From assembly GCA_050949055.1 (NCBI GenBank), contig JBMNFA010000002.1, positions 124,001 through 188,000 on the forward strand: 64,000 nucleotides of DNA, given 5' to 3'. Within the stretch, counting starts at the first letter, position 1. Every line of letters begins with the position of its first letter. Below, piece after piece: positions 49,462 through 57,966 of the stretch. Below the pieces are notes generated by a model. That model had not been told where the DNA came from and ran no database searches. It worked only from the letters and a program-made list of their open reading frames with translations. A program made the position numbers and the translations under genes. The stretch is from JAEZJZ01 sp050949055 (GTDB lineage Bacteria > Bacillota > UBA994 > UBA5500).

Positions 49462-52400
49462 TTATGCACCCGTTTGGCGGAATAGGCAACATAGAACCTC
49501 AGCGGTTTGGGCTGCTGACGGACGAGAAAAGCTAGTTATCTCACACTTAGGCGAGCGCCCGTCACCAGTGCTGCTTAACAGCGCCTGCAGCGTGTCCAGC
49601 GAGGTAAGGCAGGGCACATTATACTCCACCGCCGCCCGGCGAATGCGGAAGCCATCCCGGCGCGGGTCCTTCCCTTGGGTGAGAGTGTTCACCACCAGGT
49701 CGAGCTGGCCGCTCCTGATCAGGTCGATCACGTTGGGACTGTCTTCGATCGCCTTATTCACGCAGTTCACGTGGCAGCCGTGCTGCCGCAAGAAAGCGGC
49801 GGTGCCTTTGGTGGCTGCCAGCTGCCAGCCAGCTTGCAGCATCCCACGCAGCAGTGGCAAGGCTTCTTGTTTGTCTTTGTCGGCCACCGTAACCAACGCT
49901 TTGCCCACTGGGGGGAAAGTCAATCCGGCACCCAGGAAGGCCTTGTGCAGCGCGTCGGTCAACGTGTGTCCAATTCCGATCGCTTCCCCGGTGGATTTCA
50001 TCTCCGGGCCGAGGCTGGTCTCCACTTCGCTCAGTTTGTTGAAAGAGAACACCGGCATCTTCACCGCTACCAACTCGGCTCTCTGCAACAGGCCGGTTTG
50101 CGGCGTCAGTTGGCGCAGCCTTTCACCCAGCATCACCCGGGTTGCCCAGGTGACCATCGGAATGCCGGTCACCTTGCTCAAAAACGGCACCGTGCGGGAG
50201 GCCCGCGGATTGACCTCCAGCACAAAGACTTGATTATCGTAGACCACGAACTGCAGGTTCATCAGGCCGACCAACTGCAGGTGGCGGGCGATACGGGTGC
50301 AGTAGTCGACGATGATCGCCTGTTGTTGCTCGCTCAGATGCAGTGGAGGCAAAACAGCGATGCTGTCGCCGGAGTGTACCCCGGCCCGCTCGATGTGCTC
50401 CATAATCGCCGGGATGACGATGTCCTGGCCGTCGCTGATCACATCCACCTCCACTTCCCGTCCCCGCAGGTAACGGTCGATCAGGATGGGATGGTCCGGC
50501 GATACCTGGGTAGCCTCCTGCAGATAGCGGCGCAGGTCAGCGGCGTTCTCCACGATGGCCATCGACCGCCCGCCCAGCACGTAGGAAGGCCTCACCAAAA
50601 CCGGGAAACCCAGCTCCTGAGCCAGCGCTGTCGCTTGATCGGCGGACCGGGCGGTGCGTCCCTCCGGCCGGCTGATCATCAGCTCAGCCAGCATTTGGTC
50701 GAAGCGTTCCCGGTCCTCACAGATGTCCATCGCCTCCGCCGAGCTGCCCAGGATGCGGTAGCCGGCTTGCTCCAGCTGCCGGGCAAGATTCACTGCGGTC
50801 TGCCCACCAAACTGCACCATCACCCCCTGGGGCTGCTCCAACTCCAGCACACTGAGCACATCCTCCCAGGTCAGCGGTTCGAAGTACAATCGGTTGGAGA
50901 TGTCAAAATCGGTGCTCACCGTCTCGGGATTGTTGTTGATCACGATGGAGTCGATGCCAGCTTCCTGCAAAGCCAAGCTGGCCCGCACCGAACAATAGTC
51001 AAACTCCACCCCTTGGCCGATACGGATTGGACCGCTGCCGATCACCACCACCTTGTCTTTGGTCAGCGGTACGGCTTCGTTCGTCTGCCGGTAGCCGGAA
51101 TAATAGTAGGGAGTTGCGCCGGCAAATGCCTGTGCGCAGGTGTCTACCATCCGGAATGACGGTTTGATGCTGTGCTGTTGCAGCAATGCGGCCACCTCGG
51201 TTTCGCTGCATCCGTGACAGCGGGCGATGGTGCGGTTGCTGAAGCCTAGTTGTTTCGCTTGCAGCAGCAAGGCGGGCGTCAGTTCAGATGCGGCCAGCAC
51301 CTGTTCCCCCCTGACCAGTGAGGCGATCTTCTCCAGGAAATAACTGTCGATGCCGGTGCGTTGCTGCAGTTCAGCTACTGAGGAGCCGCGCCGCAACAGC
51401 TCGGCCAAAACGAACAGGCGCTCGTCATCCCGCAGAGCCAGCTTGCGCAGCAGGCCGTTGCTGGAAGTGTTGGCCAGGCGTTCACTCCACAGGTCGTGCA
51501 GCTTCAGTTCCAGCGAGCGGATGGCCTTGTGCAGCGCAGACTCGAAGCTGTGGCCGATGGCCATCACTTCCCCCGTGGCTTTCATCTGGGAACCCAAGGT
51601 GCGGTTGGCAGTGGAAAACTTGTCAAACGGCCAGCGGGGGATCTTCACCACCACATAGTCGACTGCCGGCTCGAAGCAAGCACTATTGCCGGTGGCCGGG
51701 TTGACCATTCCGTCCAGGCGATATCCCAGCGAGACCATGGTGGCCACCTTGGCTATCGGGTAGCCGGTGGCTTTGGAGGCCAGCGCACTGGACCGGCTCA
51801 CCCGGGGATTGACTTCAATTACCGCATACTCCTGGGTGGTGGGATGCAGCGCAAATTGCACATTGCAGCCCCCGGTGATCTGCAGATGGTCGACGATCTC
51901 TAATGCCGCGCTGCGCAGCATCCGCAACTCGTCGTCCGAGAGAGTGAGGCAGGGGGCGACCACGATGCTGTCGCCCGTGTGAATGCCCACCGGGTCGACG
52001 TTTTCCATATTGCAGACGGAGATCACATTGCCAGCGCTATCTCGCATCACTTCAAACTCAATTTCCTTCCAGCCGGCGATACTCTTTTCGATCAGCAGCT
52101 GATGTACCGGACTGTAGCGCAGGCCTTGTTCAGCTATCACCCGCAAATCCAGTGCGGTGCTGGCCATGCCACCTCCGGTACCACCCAACGTGTAGGCCGG
52201 ACGCACGATCACCGGATAGCCGATCAGCTCCGCCGCTTGCAGTGCTTCGTCGGTGGAATGGACGATGGCGCTATCGGGCACCGGTTGTCCCATCCTCTGC
52301 ATCGCGGCTTTGAAAGCCATCCGGTCTTCCGCCTGCTCAATCGCGCTCAGCGGGGTCCCCAGCAGCTGCACCCCATACTCTTCCAAGATACCTAGCGTGG

Positions 52401-52725
52401 CCAGTTCTTTGGCCAGATTCAGGCCCACCTGCCCGCCTAAAGTCGGCAGCAGCGCATCCGGGCGTTCTTTGGCGATCACAGTCTGTAGATATTCCACCGT
52501 CAATGGTTCCATGTAGGTGACATCAGCAACGCCGGGGTCGGTCATAATGGTAGCAGGATTGTTGTTGATTAGAATTACTCGCAGGCCTAGTTCCTTCAAG
52601 GTGCGACAAGCTTGCGTGCCGGAGTAGTCGAACTCGGCCGCTTGTCCGATGATAATCGGACCGGAGCCGATCACCAGCACCGATCGGATTCCCGCCTTTG
52701 GCTCTGCAACTACTTTTATTTGCAT
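49462..52725 (-). CDS. carB: carbamoyl-phosphate synthase large subunit
   Basis: 1087 residues. The two homologous ATP-grasp halves begin with SVLVIGSGPIIIGQAAEFDYSG and VVVIGSGPIRIGQGVEFDYCS; each has the GGQVGLNLA / GGQTAVNLA type motif and an ATP-grasp core (EVNPRVSRSSALASK, EVNPRASRTVPFLSK). A C-terminal MGS-like allosteric domain follows (about residues 940-1087). It makes carbamoyl phosphate from bicarbonate, ATP and glutamine-derived ammonia. No carA or other pyr/arg gene is adjacent, which is unusual. ATG 52725 follows AAGGAGG, which is inside a leader hairpin. Confidence 0.95.
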   Translation of the reverse strand: MQIKVVAEPKAGIRSVLVIGSGPIIIGQAAEFDYSGTQACRTLKELGLRVILINNNPATIMTDPGVADVTYMEPLTVEYLQTVIAKERPDALLPTLGGQVGLNLAKELATLGILEEYGVQLLGTPLSAIEQAEDRMAFKAAMQRMGQPVPDSAIVHSTDEALQAAELIGYPVIVRPAYTLGGTGGGMASTALDLRVIAEQGLRYSPVHQLLIEKSIAGWKEIEFEVMRDSAGNVISVCNMENVDPVGIHTGDSIVVAPCLTLSDDELRMLRSAALEIVDHLQITGGCNVQFALHPTTQEYAVIEVNPRVSRSSALASKATGYPIAKVATMVSLGYRLDGMVNPATGNSACFEPAVDYVVVKIPRWPFDKFSTANRTLGSQMKATGEVMAIGHSFESALHKAIRSLELKLHDLWSERLANTSSNGLLRKLALRDDERLFVLAELLRRGSSVAELQQRTGIDSYFLEKIASLVRGEQVLAASELTPALLLQAKQLGFSNRTIARCHGCSETEVAALLQQHSIKPSFRMVDTCAQAFAGATPYYYSGYRQTNEAVPLTKDKVVVIGSGPIRIGQGVEFDYCSVRASLALQEAGIDSIVINNNPETVSTDFDISNRLYFEPLTWEDVLSVLELEQPQGVMVQFGGQTAVNLARQLEQAGYRILGSSAEAMDICEDRERFDQMLAELMISRPEGRTARSADQATALAQELGFPVLVRPSYVLGGRSMAIVENAADLRRYLQEATQVSPDHPILIDRYLRGREVEVDVISDGQDIVIPAIMEHIERAGVHSGDSIAVLPPLHLSEQQQAIIVDYCTRIARHLQLVGLMNLQFVVYDNQVFVLEVNPRASRTVPFLSKVTGIPMVTWATRVMLGERLRQLTPQTGLLQRAELVAVKMPVFSFNKLSEVETSLGPEMKSTGEAIGIGHTLTDALHKAFLGAGLTFPPVGKALVTVADKDKQEALPLLRGMLQAGWQLAATKGTAAFLRQHGCHVNCVNKAIEDSPNVIDLIRSGQLDLVVNTLTQGKDPRRDGFRIRRAAVEYNVPCLTSLDTLQALLSSTGDGRSPKCEITSFSRPSAAQTAEVLCCLFRQTGA

Positions 52726-52732
52726 AAGAAAA

Positions 52733-52756
52733 CCTCCTTGCCGGGCGGCAAGGAGG
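52733..52756 (-). promoter_or_regulatory. leader hairpin sequestering the carB ribosome site / attenuator
   Basis: Perfect 10-bp stem CCTCCTTGCC / GGCAAGGAGG with a 4-nt loop, followed by TTTTCTT and then the ATG. The 3' arm contains the AAGGAGG ribosome site, so folding would block initiation and may also terminate transcription. Confidence 0.8.
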
Positions 52757-52792
52757 CAGTGCAAGCAAAGCGCTGTCAGCTTACCACCCTTG

Positions 52793-52814
52793 ATGACCTC
52801 ACAGGATCAAACTT
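52793..52814 (-). promoter_or_regulatory. PyrR-type RNA binding loop in the carB leader
   Basis: The minus strand reads GATCCTGTGAGGTC inside a TTGAT/ATCAA stem; 12 of 14 positions match the PyrR consensus ARUCCNGNGAGGYU. It lies about 40 nt into the predicted transcript and upstream of the carB hairpin, fitting pyrimidine-dependent control by PyrR plus UMP. Confidence 0.75.
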
Positions 52815-52859
52815 AAAGGGCAGTGGGAACGCGGTCATATACAATTGTTGTCTCATGCC

Positions 52860-52888
52860 ATTATAGGTTTGGCACTATGCGCTGTCAA
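52860..52888 (-). promoter_or_regulatory. consensus sigma-A promoter of carB
   Basis: TTGACA (52883-52888), 17-bp spacer, TATAAT (52860-52865): a perfect match. The transcript start is predicted near 52853, giving a leader of about 127 nt. Confidence 0.92.
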
Positions 52889-52916
52889 GGAAAAACCAGA
52901 ACACCCGCGCCAGCTT

Positions 52917-52974
52917 CCTTAACCCGTTTAAGGATACAGCGGGACGTGTACCGTGTATCCTTAACCCATTTAAG
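52917..52974. repeat. palindromic element with CGGGACGTGTACC core (family B, copy 2) flanked by direct repeats
   Basis: Arms AAGGATACA / TGTATCCTT surround GCGGGACGTGTACCG. The element is bracketed by near-identical 16-bp direct repeats, CCTTAACCCGTTTAAG (52917-52932) and CCTTAACCCATTTAAG (52959-52974), overlapping the arms. Confidence 0.75.
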
Positions 52975-53085
52975 TTTTGCTGTTAAGTCGGCTGTAATTG
53001 CGCCGTCCGGCTGTCTGCAGAGCAGGAATGGTTGCCTTCGGTGCAGAAGCACTTAAGCAGCAAAATGTGGAGGTGTTTCACTGTT

Positions 53086-53913
53086 ATGAAGGTATACATT
53101 TCGGTGGATATGGAGGGCGGTACCGGCGTAGCCAGCGCCAAGCATATGCGTGAAGCCGGCTATGTGCGCATGTGCAAGCTGCTCACACAGGACGTAAATG
53201 CTGCCATCGACGGCGCTTTCGAGGCGGGGGCGACCGAAGTGCTGGTCAACGATGCCCATGGCAGCATGACCAACATTCTGATTGAGGATCTGGACGAGCG
53301 CGCTTCCCTGATCAGCGGCAGCAACAAACATCTGCTGCAGATGGAGGGATTGGATGAGACCTACGACGCGGCGTTCTTCATCGGGTATCACGCCCATGAG
53401 GGCAACCAGGATGCGGTGCTCAACCATACCATTTATGGTGGCGCGGTGACCGAGATCAAGCGCAACGGTGTAGTGGTGGGCGAGACGGCGATCAACGCCG
53501 GAATAGCTGGGCATTTTGGCGTGCCAGTGGCGCTGGTGGTGGGGGATCACATCCTCTGTGCCGAGGCCAAGAGCTTCTTGGGGGATATCGAGACGGTGGC
53601 CGTAAAAGAAGCCATCGATCGCTATGCCGCCAAGCTGCTCTCCCCCAAGCGCTCGCAAGCGTTGATCAAGGAGGGTGCCAAGCGGGCACTGCGGCGCCTG
53701 CCGGAGATTCAGCCGCACAAAATCGCTGCTCCGGTGGAGTTCCAAATCACCACCAAGCTGACCAGCATGGCCCACATGTGCACCCTGTTCCCCAGCGTGG
53801 AGCGGCGCGGCCCCAAGGTGATCGCCGTGCGGTCGGACTGCTATCTGTCCGCATATCAGCAGCTGATGGGCTGCCTGATCATCTCCGGAGCCACTGGACA
53901 GGGCTGGCTCTAG
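53086..53913 (+). CDS. M55 family D-aminopeptidase (DppA-like)
   Basis: 275 residues. The start MKVYISVDMEGGTGV holds the Asp and Glu zinc ligands; NDAHGSM and GYHAHEG supply histidines, as in Bacillus subtilis DppA, a decameric zinc D-aminopeptidase. It probably frees D-amino acids from D-peptides such as cell-wall material. ATG 53086 has GGAGG about 11 bases upstream. It is followed by the MBL-fold gene in the same direction after a 121-bp gap with a hairpin. Confidence 0.92.
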   Translation: MKVYISVDMEGGTGVASAKHMREAGYVRMCKLLTQDVNAAIDGAFEAGATEVLVNDAHGSMTNILIEDLDERASLISGSNKHLLQMEGLDETYDAAFFIGYHAHEGNQDAVLNHTIYGGAVTEIKRNGVVVGETAINAGIAGHFGVPVALVVGDHILCAEAKSFLGDIETVAVKEAIDRYAAKLLSPKRSQALIKEGAKRALRRLPEIQPHKIAAPVEFQITTKLTSMAHMCTLFPSVERRGPKVIAVRSDCYLSAYQQLMGCLIISGATGQGWL

Positions 53914-53976
53914 CCAGAGCGGTACCAACTGGCAGATGGGTGCGCCCGGCAAGCAGCTGGGTGCGCCCAGACAGTT

Positions 53977-53997
53977 CAGGCCTGCCTTGCAGGCCTG
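53977..53997 (+). terminator. hairpin after the D-aminopeptidase gene
   Basis: Perfect 9-bp stem CAGGCCTGC-CTT-GCAGGCCTG without a T-tract. Just upstream, GGGTGCGCCC occurs twice (about 53938-53947 and 53959-53968). Confidence 0.45.
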
Positions 53998-54034
53998 GTA
54001 TGCAGGGAATTCACGTGAGGGAGGCCAGGATGCG

Positions 54035-54850
54035 ATGCAGTTGACCGTGCTGGTGGATAACAAAGCTGTCGTCGGCTATGGTGAATGGGGGTTCTCAGCG
54101 CTGCTGGAGGTCGAGGGATTGCGGGTGCTGTTTGATGCCGGCGAGACTGACCTTTTTCGCCGCAACGCAGCCCGGATGGGCGTGGACCTGAATGACTTGG
54201 ATTATCTGGTCTTCTCCCATGGCCACCACGACCATATGGGTGGGCTGCCCCATCTGGTGGCCCATTACATCACTCATCCCGAGCTATGTCGCCCCCGTGT
54301 CGTTGCCCATCCAGAAGCCTTCTTGCCCCGCAAGAAGGAGAAGGATGTGGAGACCGGCACCGTTCTCTGTCTAGCGGATCTGGAGCGGCGTTTTCCGTTG
54401 TCTTTGTCCCGGGAGCCGCAGTGGCTGAGCGAACGTGTCCTCTGGCTGGGACAAATCGACCGTCAAAACGATTTTGAGTCGCCGGAGAAGCCGGGGAAGA
54501 TCCTGCGGGACGGGGAGTGGGAAACCGATTGGCTGATTGACGATTCCGCCTTGGCCATCACCACCGACCAAGGATTGGTCGTGTTGACCGGTTGCTCCCA
54601 CTCCGGGGTGTGCAATATCATCGAACAGGCGAGAAGGCTCACCGGCGAGCAGCGAGTGCGGGACGTGGTGGGCGGCTCACACCTGGTGGAACCCTCGGAG
54701 CAGCGTATGGCTGCCACGCTGGAGTACTTCCGGCTACTGGCTCCGGATGCTGTGCATTTGGGCCACTGCACTTCCCTGAACGCTAAAATCCAGCTGGCGC
54801 AGGTTGCCCCCGTCAAGGATTTGTTCGCGGGGTTGAAGATTGAGTACTAA
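54035..54850 (+). CDS. MBL-fold metallohydrolase
   Basis: 271 residues. The metallo-beta-lactamase motif FSHGHHDHMGG gives the first metal ligands, with a later His in GCSHSGVCNI and a C-terminal HLGHC. The layout resembles the subgroup annotated as 7,8-dihydropterin-6-yl-methyl-4-(beta-D-ribofuranosyl)aminobenzene 5'-phosphate synthase-like hydrolases, but the substrate is unknown. ATG 54035 has GGGAGG about 10 bases upstream; the long upstream open frame lacks a start signal. Confidence 0.85.
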   Translation: MQLTVLVDNKAVVGYGEWGFSALLEVEGLRVLFDAGETDLFRRNAARMGVDLNDLDYLVFSHGHHDHMGGLPHLVAHYITHPELCRPRVVAHPEAFLPRKKEKDVETGTVLCLADLERRFPLSLSREPQWLSERVLWLGQIDRQNDFESPEKPGKILRDGEWETDWLIDDSALAITTDQGLVVLTGCSHSGVCNIIEQARRLTGEQRVRDVVGGSHLVEPSEQRMAATLEYFRLLAPDAVHLGHCTSLNAKIQLAQVAPVKDLFAGLKIEY

Positions 54851-54892
54851 CTACCCATCAGGTCAGGGTGAATGCCAAGGAGGATGACAGCA

Positions 54893-55807
54893 TTGCAGCA
54901 GACATTGGAGGCGGTGGTGGAAAAGCACCGCCCCTTGACCAGGCTGGGAAAGGTAGCTACCTATATACCGGAGCTAGCCAACAGCAATCCCCATACGCTG
55001 GGAGTGGCCGTCGCCACTGCCGATGGCCAGGTGTTTCGTGCCGGAGATCATCACCTGCGGTTCACCTTGCAGAGCGTTTCCAAGGTCTTTGCCTTGATGC
55101 TCGCCTTGCAGGATAACGGCTTCGACGGCGTGTTCAGCCGCATCGGCATGGAGCCCACCGGCGATCCCTTCAATTCACTAGTCAGGCTAGAGAACTTTGC
55201 CTCGCTTCGCCCCTTGAACCCGCTGATCAATGCCGGTGCCATTGCCACTACCGCTTTGATCGCCGGAAACAGCGTGGACGAGCGGTTTCAGCGTTTGTTT
55301 AGCTACATCGAGGCGATGGTGGGTCCAGGGCAGCTCAGCCTGAATGAGCGAGTATATCTTTCGGAGCGGGAGACCGGAGATCGCAACCGGGCGATCGCAT
55401 ACTTCTTGCGGGATATCCACGCGCTGGACGGGGACGTTGCAGAGGTGCTGGACCTGTATTTCCGGCAGTGTTCAATTGAGATCGACGTGGTGGGCTTGGC
55501 GATCCTGGGCCGAAGGCTGGCCTTGGGGCCCGAGATGGACCCGCCTATTCCGGAGGCGGTGCTGCGCATCGCCCGCACCTTCATGTATACCTGCGGTATG
55601 TACGACGCTTCCGGTGAATTTGCTGTCAAGGTGGGCATGCCGGCCAAAAGCGGGGTTTCCGGGGCAATCATGGCCGTAGCACCGGGCAGGATGGGCCTTG
55701 GTGTGATTGCACCTGCTTTGGACAAAAAGGGCAACAGCCTGGCAGGCGTACAGTTGTTGGCCGATCTGTCCGAGATTTATAGCCTGGCTGTATTCGGCCA
55801 GTACTAG
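54893..55807 (+). CDS. glsA: glutaminase A
   Basis: 304 residues, the normal size. It has the serine-dependent beta-lactamase-like fold: the SxxK nucleophile in TLQSVSKVFAL, NPLINAGAI, a tyrosine/asparagine region (ETGDRNRAIAYFL), CGMYDASGEFA and the C-terminal PAKSGVSGAIMAVAPGRMG. It hydrolyses glutamine to glutamate and ammonia. The start is TTG 54893 behind AAGGAGG; the ATG at 54872 overlaps that site and is therefore unlikely. Confidence 0.95.
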   Translation: MQQTLEAVVEKHRPLTRLGKVATYIPELANSNPHTLGVAVATADGQVFRAGDHHLRFTLQSVSKVFALMLALQDNGFDGVFSRIGMEPTGDPFNSLVRLENFASLRPLNPLINAGAIATTALIAGNSVDERFQRLFSYIEAMVGPGQLSLNERVYLSERETGDRNRAIAYFLRDIHALDGDVAEVLDLYFRQCSIEIDVVGLAILGRRLALGPEMDPPIPEAVLRIARTFMYTCGMYDASGEFAVKVGMPAKSGVSGAIMAVAPGRMGLGVIAPALDKKGNSLAGVQLLADLSEIYSLAVFGQY

Positions 55808-55847
55808 CCACCATCGATTTCTCATAACTCCAACTTTTAGAAAGTGC

Positions 55848-55876
55848 TTGCGTCTCTTCCGCAGATGGCATAAAAT
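55848..55876 (+). promoter_or_regulatory. sigma-A promoter of the 113-residue unknown gene
   Basis: TTGCGT (55848-55853), 17-bp spacer, TAAAAT (55871-55876), about 30 bases before the start codon. Confidence 0.6.
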
Positions 55877-55911
55877 TATCAGCGTGCGATTTTGCGGAAG
55901 GGGGAGTCAGC

Positions 55912-56253
55912 ATGCAGGCAGTTGTAGTTACTCTAGATAGCTTTGAACAGGCAAGCGCGCTGTTTCCCCAAATGAAACAGGCTTTTGGCGCTGTCTCTCG
56001 TTATCAGCTAGGACGTCGCCTCAACTGCGGGCCTGTGCACATCGCTGAGGCCAGGCTGAAGCGGCTGCACCCACAATATCTGTTGCGGAGAGCAGTGCTG
56101 CTGGTGATGGTACCGCTGTCATCGGCGATGGATGTGGTGGACGAGGTCTTGGGTTTGGTGGCACGGATGGATGATCCCTGCGGCGCTACCGTAGAGTTGC
56201 TCAGCCTCCAGGCAAAGTCGTCGGATAGTAGAGTGGGCAGCGCCGGCAACTAG
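55912..56253 (+). CDS. small protein of unknown function upstream of the SCIFF gene
   Basis: 113 residues with an alternating strand/helix pattern (MQAVVVTLDSFEQASALFPQMKQ, later AVLLVMVPLSSAMDVVDEVLGLV), suggesting a compact ferredoxin-like or PII-like fold. I do not recognise a family. It has its own promoter, a GGGGGAG ribosome site and a terminator hairpin overlapping its 3' end (56241-56260). It lies 85 bp upstream of scfA. A link to the peptide system is possible but unproven. Confidence 0.6.
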   Translation: MQAVVVTLDSFEQASALFPQMKQAFGAVSRYQLGRRLNCGPVHIAEARLKRLHPQYLLRRAVLLVMVPLSSAMDVVDEVLGLVARMDDPCGATVELLSLQAKSSDSRVGSAGN

Positions 56254-56276
56254 GCCGGCGTTTCTGCTGCTTTTTC
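56241..56276 (+). terminator. terminator before the SCIFF gene
   Basis: CGCCGGC / GCCGGCG hairpin with a 6-nt loop, followed by TTTCTGCTGCTTTTTC. Confidence 0.7.
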
Positions 56277-56293
56277 TTCGCTTACGCTTGTGA

Positions 56294-56299
56294 TATAAT
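56294..56299 (+). promoter_or_regulatory. extended -10 promoter of scfA
   Basis: TATAAT preceded by TGA (TGATATAAT, extended -10), 40 bases upstream of the scfA start. Confidence 0.55.
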
Positions 56300-56338
56300 A
56301 TCATCGCAATATCGTGGTGAAAGGTAGGCGTGACCCCA

Positions 56339-56485
56339 ATGAAACATATTCGGACTATTCATGCTGGTAATCTGCCCAAGGTTACCGTTCAGATGGGATG
56401 CAAAGAATGTCAGACTTCCTGTCAGTCGGCCTGCAAGACTTCTTGCACCGTCGGCAACCAGGTCTGCGAGCGTCCCTCCCGCTAA
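56339..56485 (+). CDS. scfA: SCIFF ranthipeptide precursor (six cysteines in forty-five residues)
   Basis: 48 residues. After a leader starting MKHIRTIHAGNLPK, the core has six cysteines at residues 21, 24, 28, 32, 36 and 43 in the order GCKECQTSCQSACKTSC and, after a short gap, VCERPSR, the SCIFF pattern conserved across Clostridia. The partner radical SAM enzyme is known to form a thioether between a Cys and the alpha or beta/gamma carbon of an upstream residue (ranthipeptide class). A strong terminator (56506-56540) separates it from its maturase gene. The function of the mature peptide in the cell is uncertain. Confidence 0.93.
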   Translation: MKHIRTIHAGNLPKVTVQMGCKECQTSCQSACKTSCTVGNQVCERPSR

Positions 56486-56505
56486 CCATTGGTACATCGG
56501 CTAAT

Positions 56506-56540
56506 CATTGACCCTGGTGCACCGGGGTCAATGTTTTTTT
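56506..56540 (+). terminator. terminator between scfA and scfB
   Basis: CATTGACCC / GGGTCAATG stem (9 bp plus partial extension) followed by TTTTTTT. It should limit read-through so that more precursor than maturase message is made. Confidence 0.88.
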
Positions 56541-56579
56541 GATATCAACTACAGGCTATACTGGCGGGAGGGTTTGGGA

Positions 56580-57920
56580 ATGCATCGATTTGTTGTCAAC
56601 GGAGAGCGCTTTGTCCTTGACGAAAACACAAATAGTCTACATCAAGTGGACCAGATGGTCTGGGATATCTTAGGCTTGGATGACCTTCGGGAGGAGGTCG
56701 TCGTTGCTGCGTTGGGAGAACGTTACCCGATGGCAGAACTGCAGCAGGCTTTGGAGGAGTTGCAGCAACTGCGGCAAGCAGGGCTGTTGTTCACTGCTCC
56801 ACCGGAGCCTGTATCCACAGTCTCCACAGAACAGCCCCTGGTGAAGGCCCTTTGCTTGCACCTGGCCCATGACTGTAATCTGCGCTGCGCCTATTGCTTT
56901 GCGGGAACAGGTCCTTTTGGCGGGTCCCGCGAGTTGATGCCGCTGGAAGTAGGGCAGGCAGCGCTGGATTTCTTGGTGCAGAGTTCCGGGCCGCGGCGCA
57001 ACCTGGAGGTTGACTTCTTTGGCGGCGAGCCACTGCTTAATTTCCGAGTGCTGCAGCAACTGGTTGATTACGGCCGTTCTCTGGGAGAGCAACACAACAA
57101 GAACTTCCGCTTCACGTTAACCACCAATGCAACCTTGTTGACACAAGAGGTGCAGGACTATCTCAATCGGGAGCAAATCGCGGTGGTGCTCAGCCTGGAT
57201 GGCCGCCAGGAGATCAACGATCGTACTCGGCCGTTTGTCGGCGGTCAGGGCAGCTACCAGACGATCGTCCCAGACATGCTGCAGTTTGCTGCCTCCCGTG
57301 GTCACGAGAACTACTATGTGCGCGGAACCTACACCCGCTACAACCTGGACTTTGCTTCCGACGTGGCCCACATGGCCGAGCTTGGCTTCCGCCATCTGTC
57401 GATGGAGCCGGTGGTTGGCTCTCCGTCGGAATCATACACCTTCAAGCCAGAAGACCTGCCGCATCTGCAGCAAGAGTATGAGCGGTTGGCCGCCTACTAT
57501 GTGCAACGGCACCGGGAGGGCAAACCGTTCACATTCTTTCACTTCAACGTCAGTCTGGAGCACGGGCCCTGCCCAGTCAAGCGGGTAACCGGTTGCGGGG
57601 CAGGCTACGACTACCTGGCGGTCACACCGGCCGGTGAGCTCTATCCCTGCCACCAGTTTGTCGGGCAGAAGGAATGGGAGATGGGAACGGTGTTTCAGGG
57701 GATCACCAGGCCAGACATCTCCCGGCAATTCCAGGAGGTCAACCTGTATAGCAAACCCGACTGTGTGGACTGTTGGGCCCGCTTCTTCTGTTCGGGAGGC
57801 TGCATGGCCCATGCTTGGTTTGCCAATGGCGATTTTACCAAGCCTGAACCGATGGCTTGCGCCCTGCAGAGAAAGCGGCTTGAGTGCGCCCTGTACGCCT
57901 ACGCCAAGACCAGAAAGTGA
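56580..57920 (+). CDS. scfB: SCIFF radical SAM maturase
   Basis: 446 residues. An N-terminal RRE-like (PqqD-related) domain (residues 1-90; RFVLDENTNSLHQVD) binds the leader peptide. The radical SAM motif CNLRCAYC lies near residue 104, with GGEPLLNF downstream. A C-terminal SPASM domain with many cysteines (CPVKRVTGCGAGYDYLAV, YPCHQFVG, CVDCWARFFCSGGC) holds two auxiliary iron-sulfur clusters. It installs thioether cross-links in ScfA. ATG 56580 follows GGGAGGG; the longer reading starts inside the terminator. Confidence 0.95.
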   Translation: MHRFVVNGERFVLDENTNSLHQVDQMVWDILGLDDLREEVVVAALGERYPMAELQQALEELQQLRQAGLLFTAPPEPVSTVSTEQPLVKALCLHLAHDCNLRCAYCFAGTGPFGGSRELMPLEVGQAALDFLVQSSGPRRNLEVDFFGGEPLLNFRVLQQLVDYGRSLGEQHNKNFRFTLTTNATLLTQEVQDYLNREQIAVVLSLDGRQEINDRTRPFVGGQGSYQTIVPDMLQFAASRGHENYYVRGTYTRYNLDFASDVAHMAELGFRHLSMEPVVGSPSESYTFKPEDLPHLQQEYERLAAYYVQRHREGKPFTFFHFNVSLEHGPCPVKRVTGCGAGYDYLAVTPAGELYPCHQFVGQKEWEMGTVFQGITRPDISRQFQEVNLYSKPDCVDCWARFFCSGGCMAHAWFANGDFTKPEPMACALQRKRLECALYAYAKTRK

Positions 57921-57936
57921 CAATAGGCTAAGAAGG

Positions 57937-57966
57937 AGCAGCCCGCAACAGTGGGCTGCTTTCTTG
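57937..57966 (+). terminator. terminator of scfB
   Basis: AGCAGCCC / GGGCTGCT hairpin followed by TTCTTG. The remainder, 57967-58102, shows no gene. Confidence 0.8.

Noticed and set aside
49675..51159. Long open frame (494 codons) on the plus strand opposite carB
   Set aside because: Shadow of the high-GC carB coding strand; the composition is His/Gln/Arg-rich without domains, and carB is unambiguous on the other strand.
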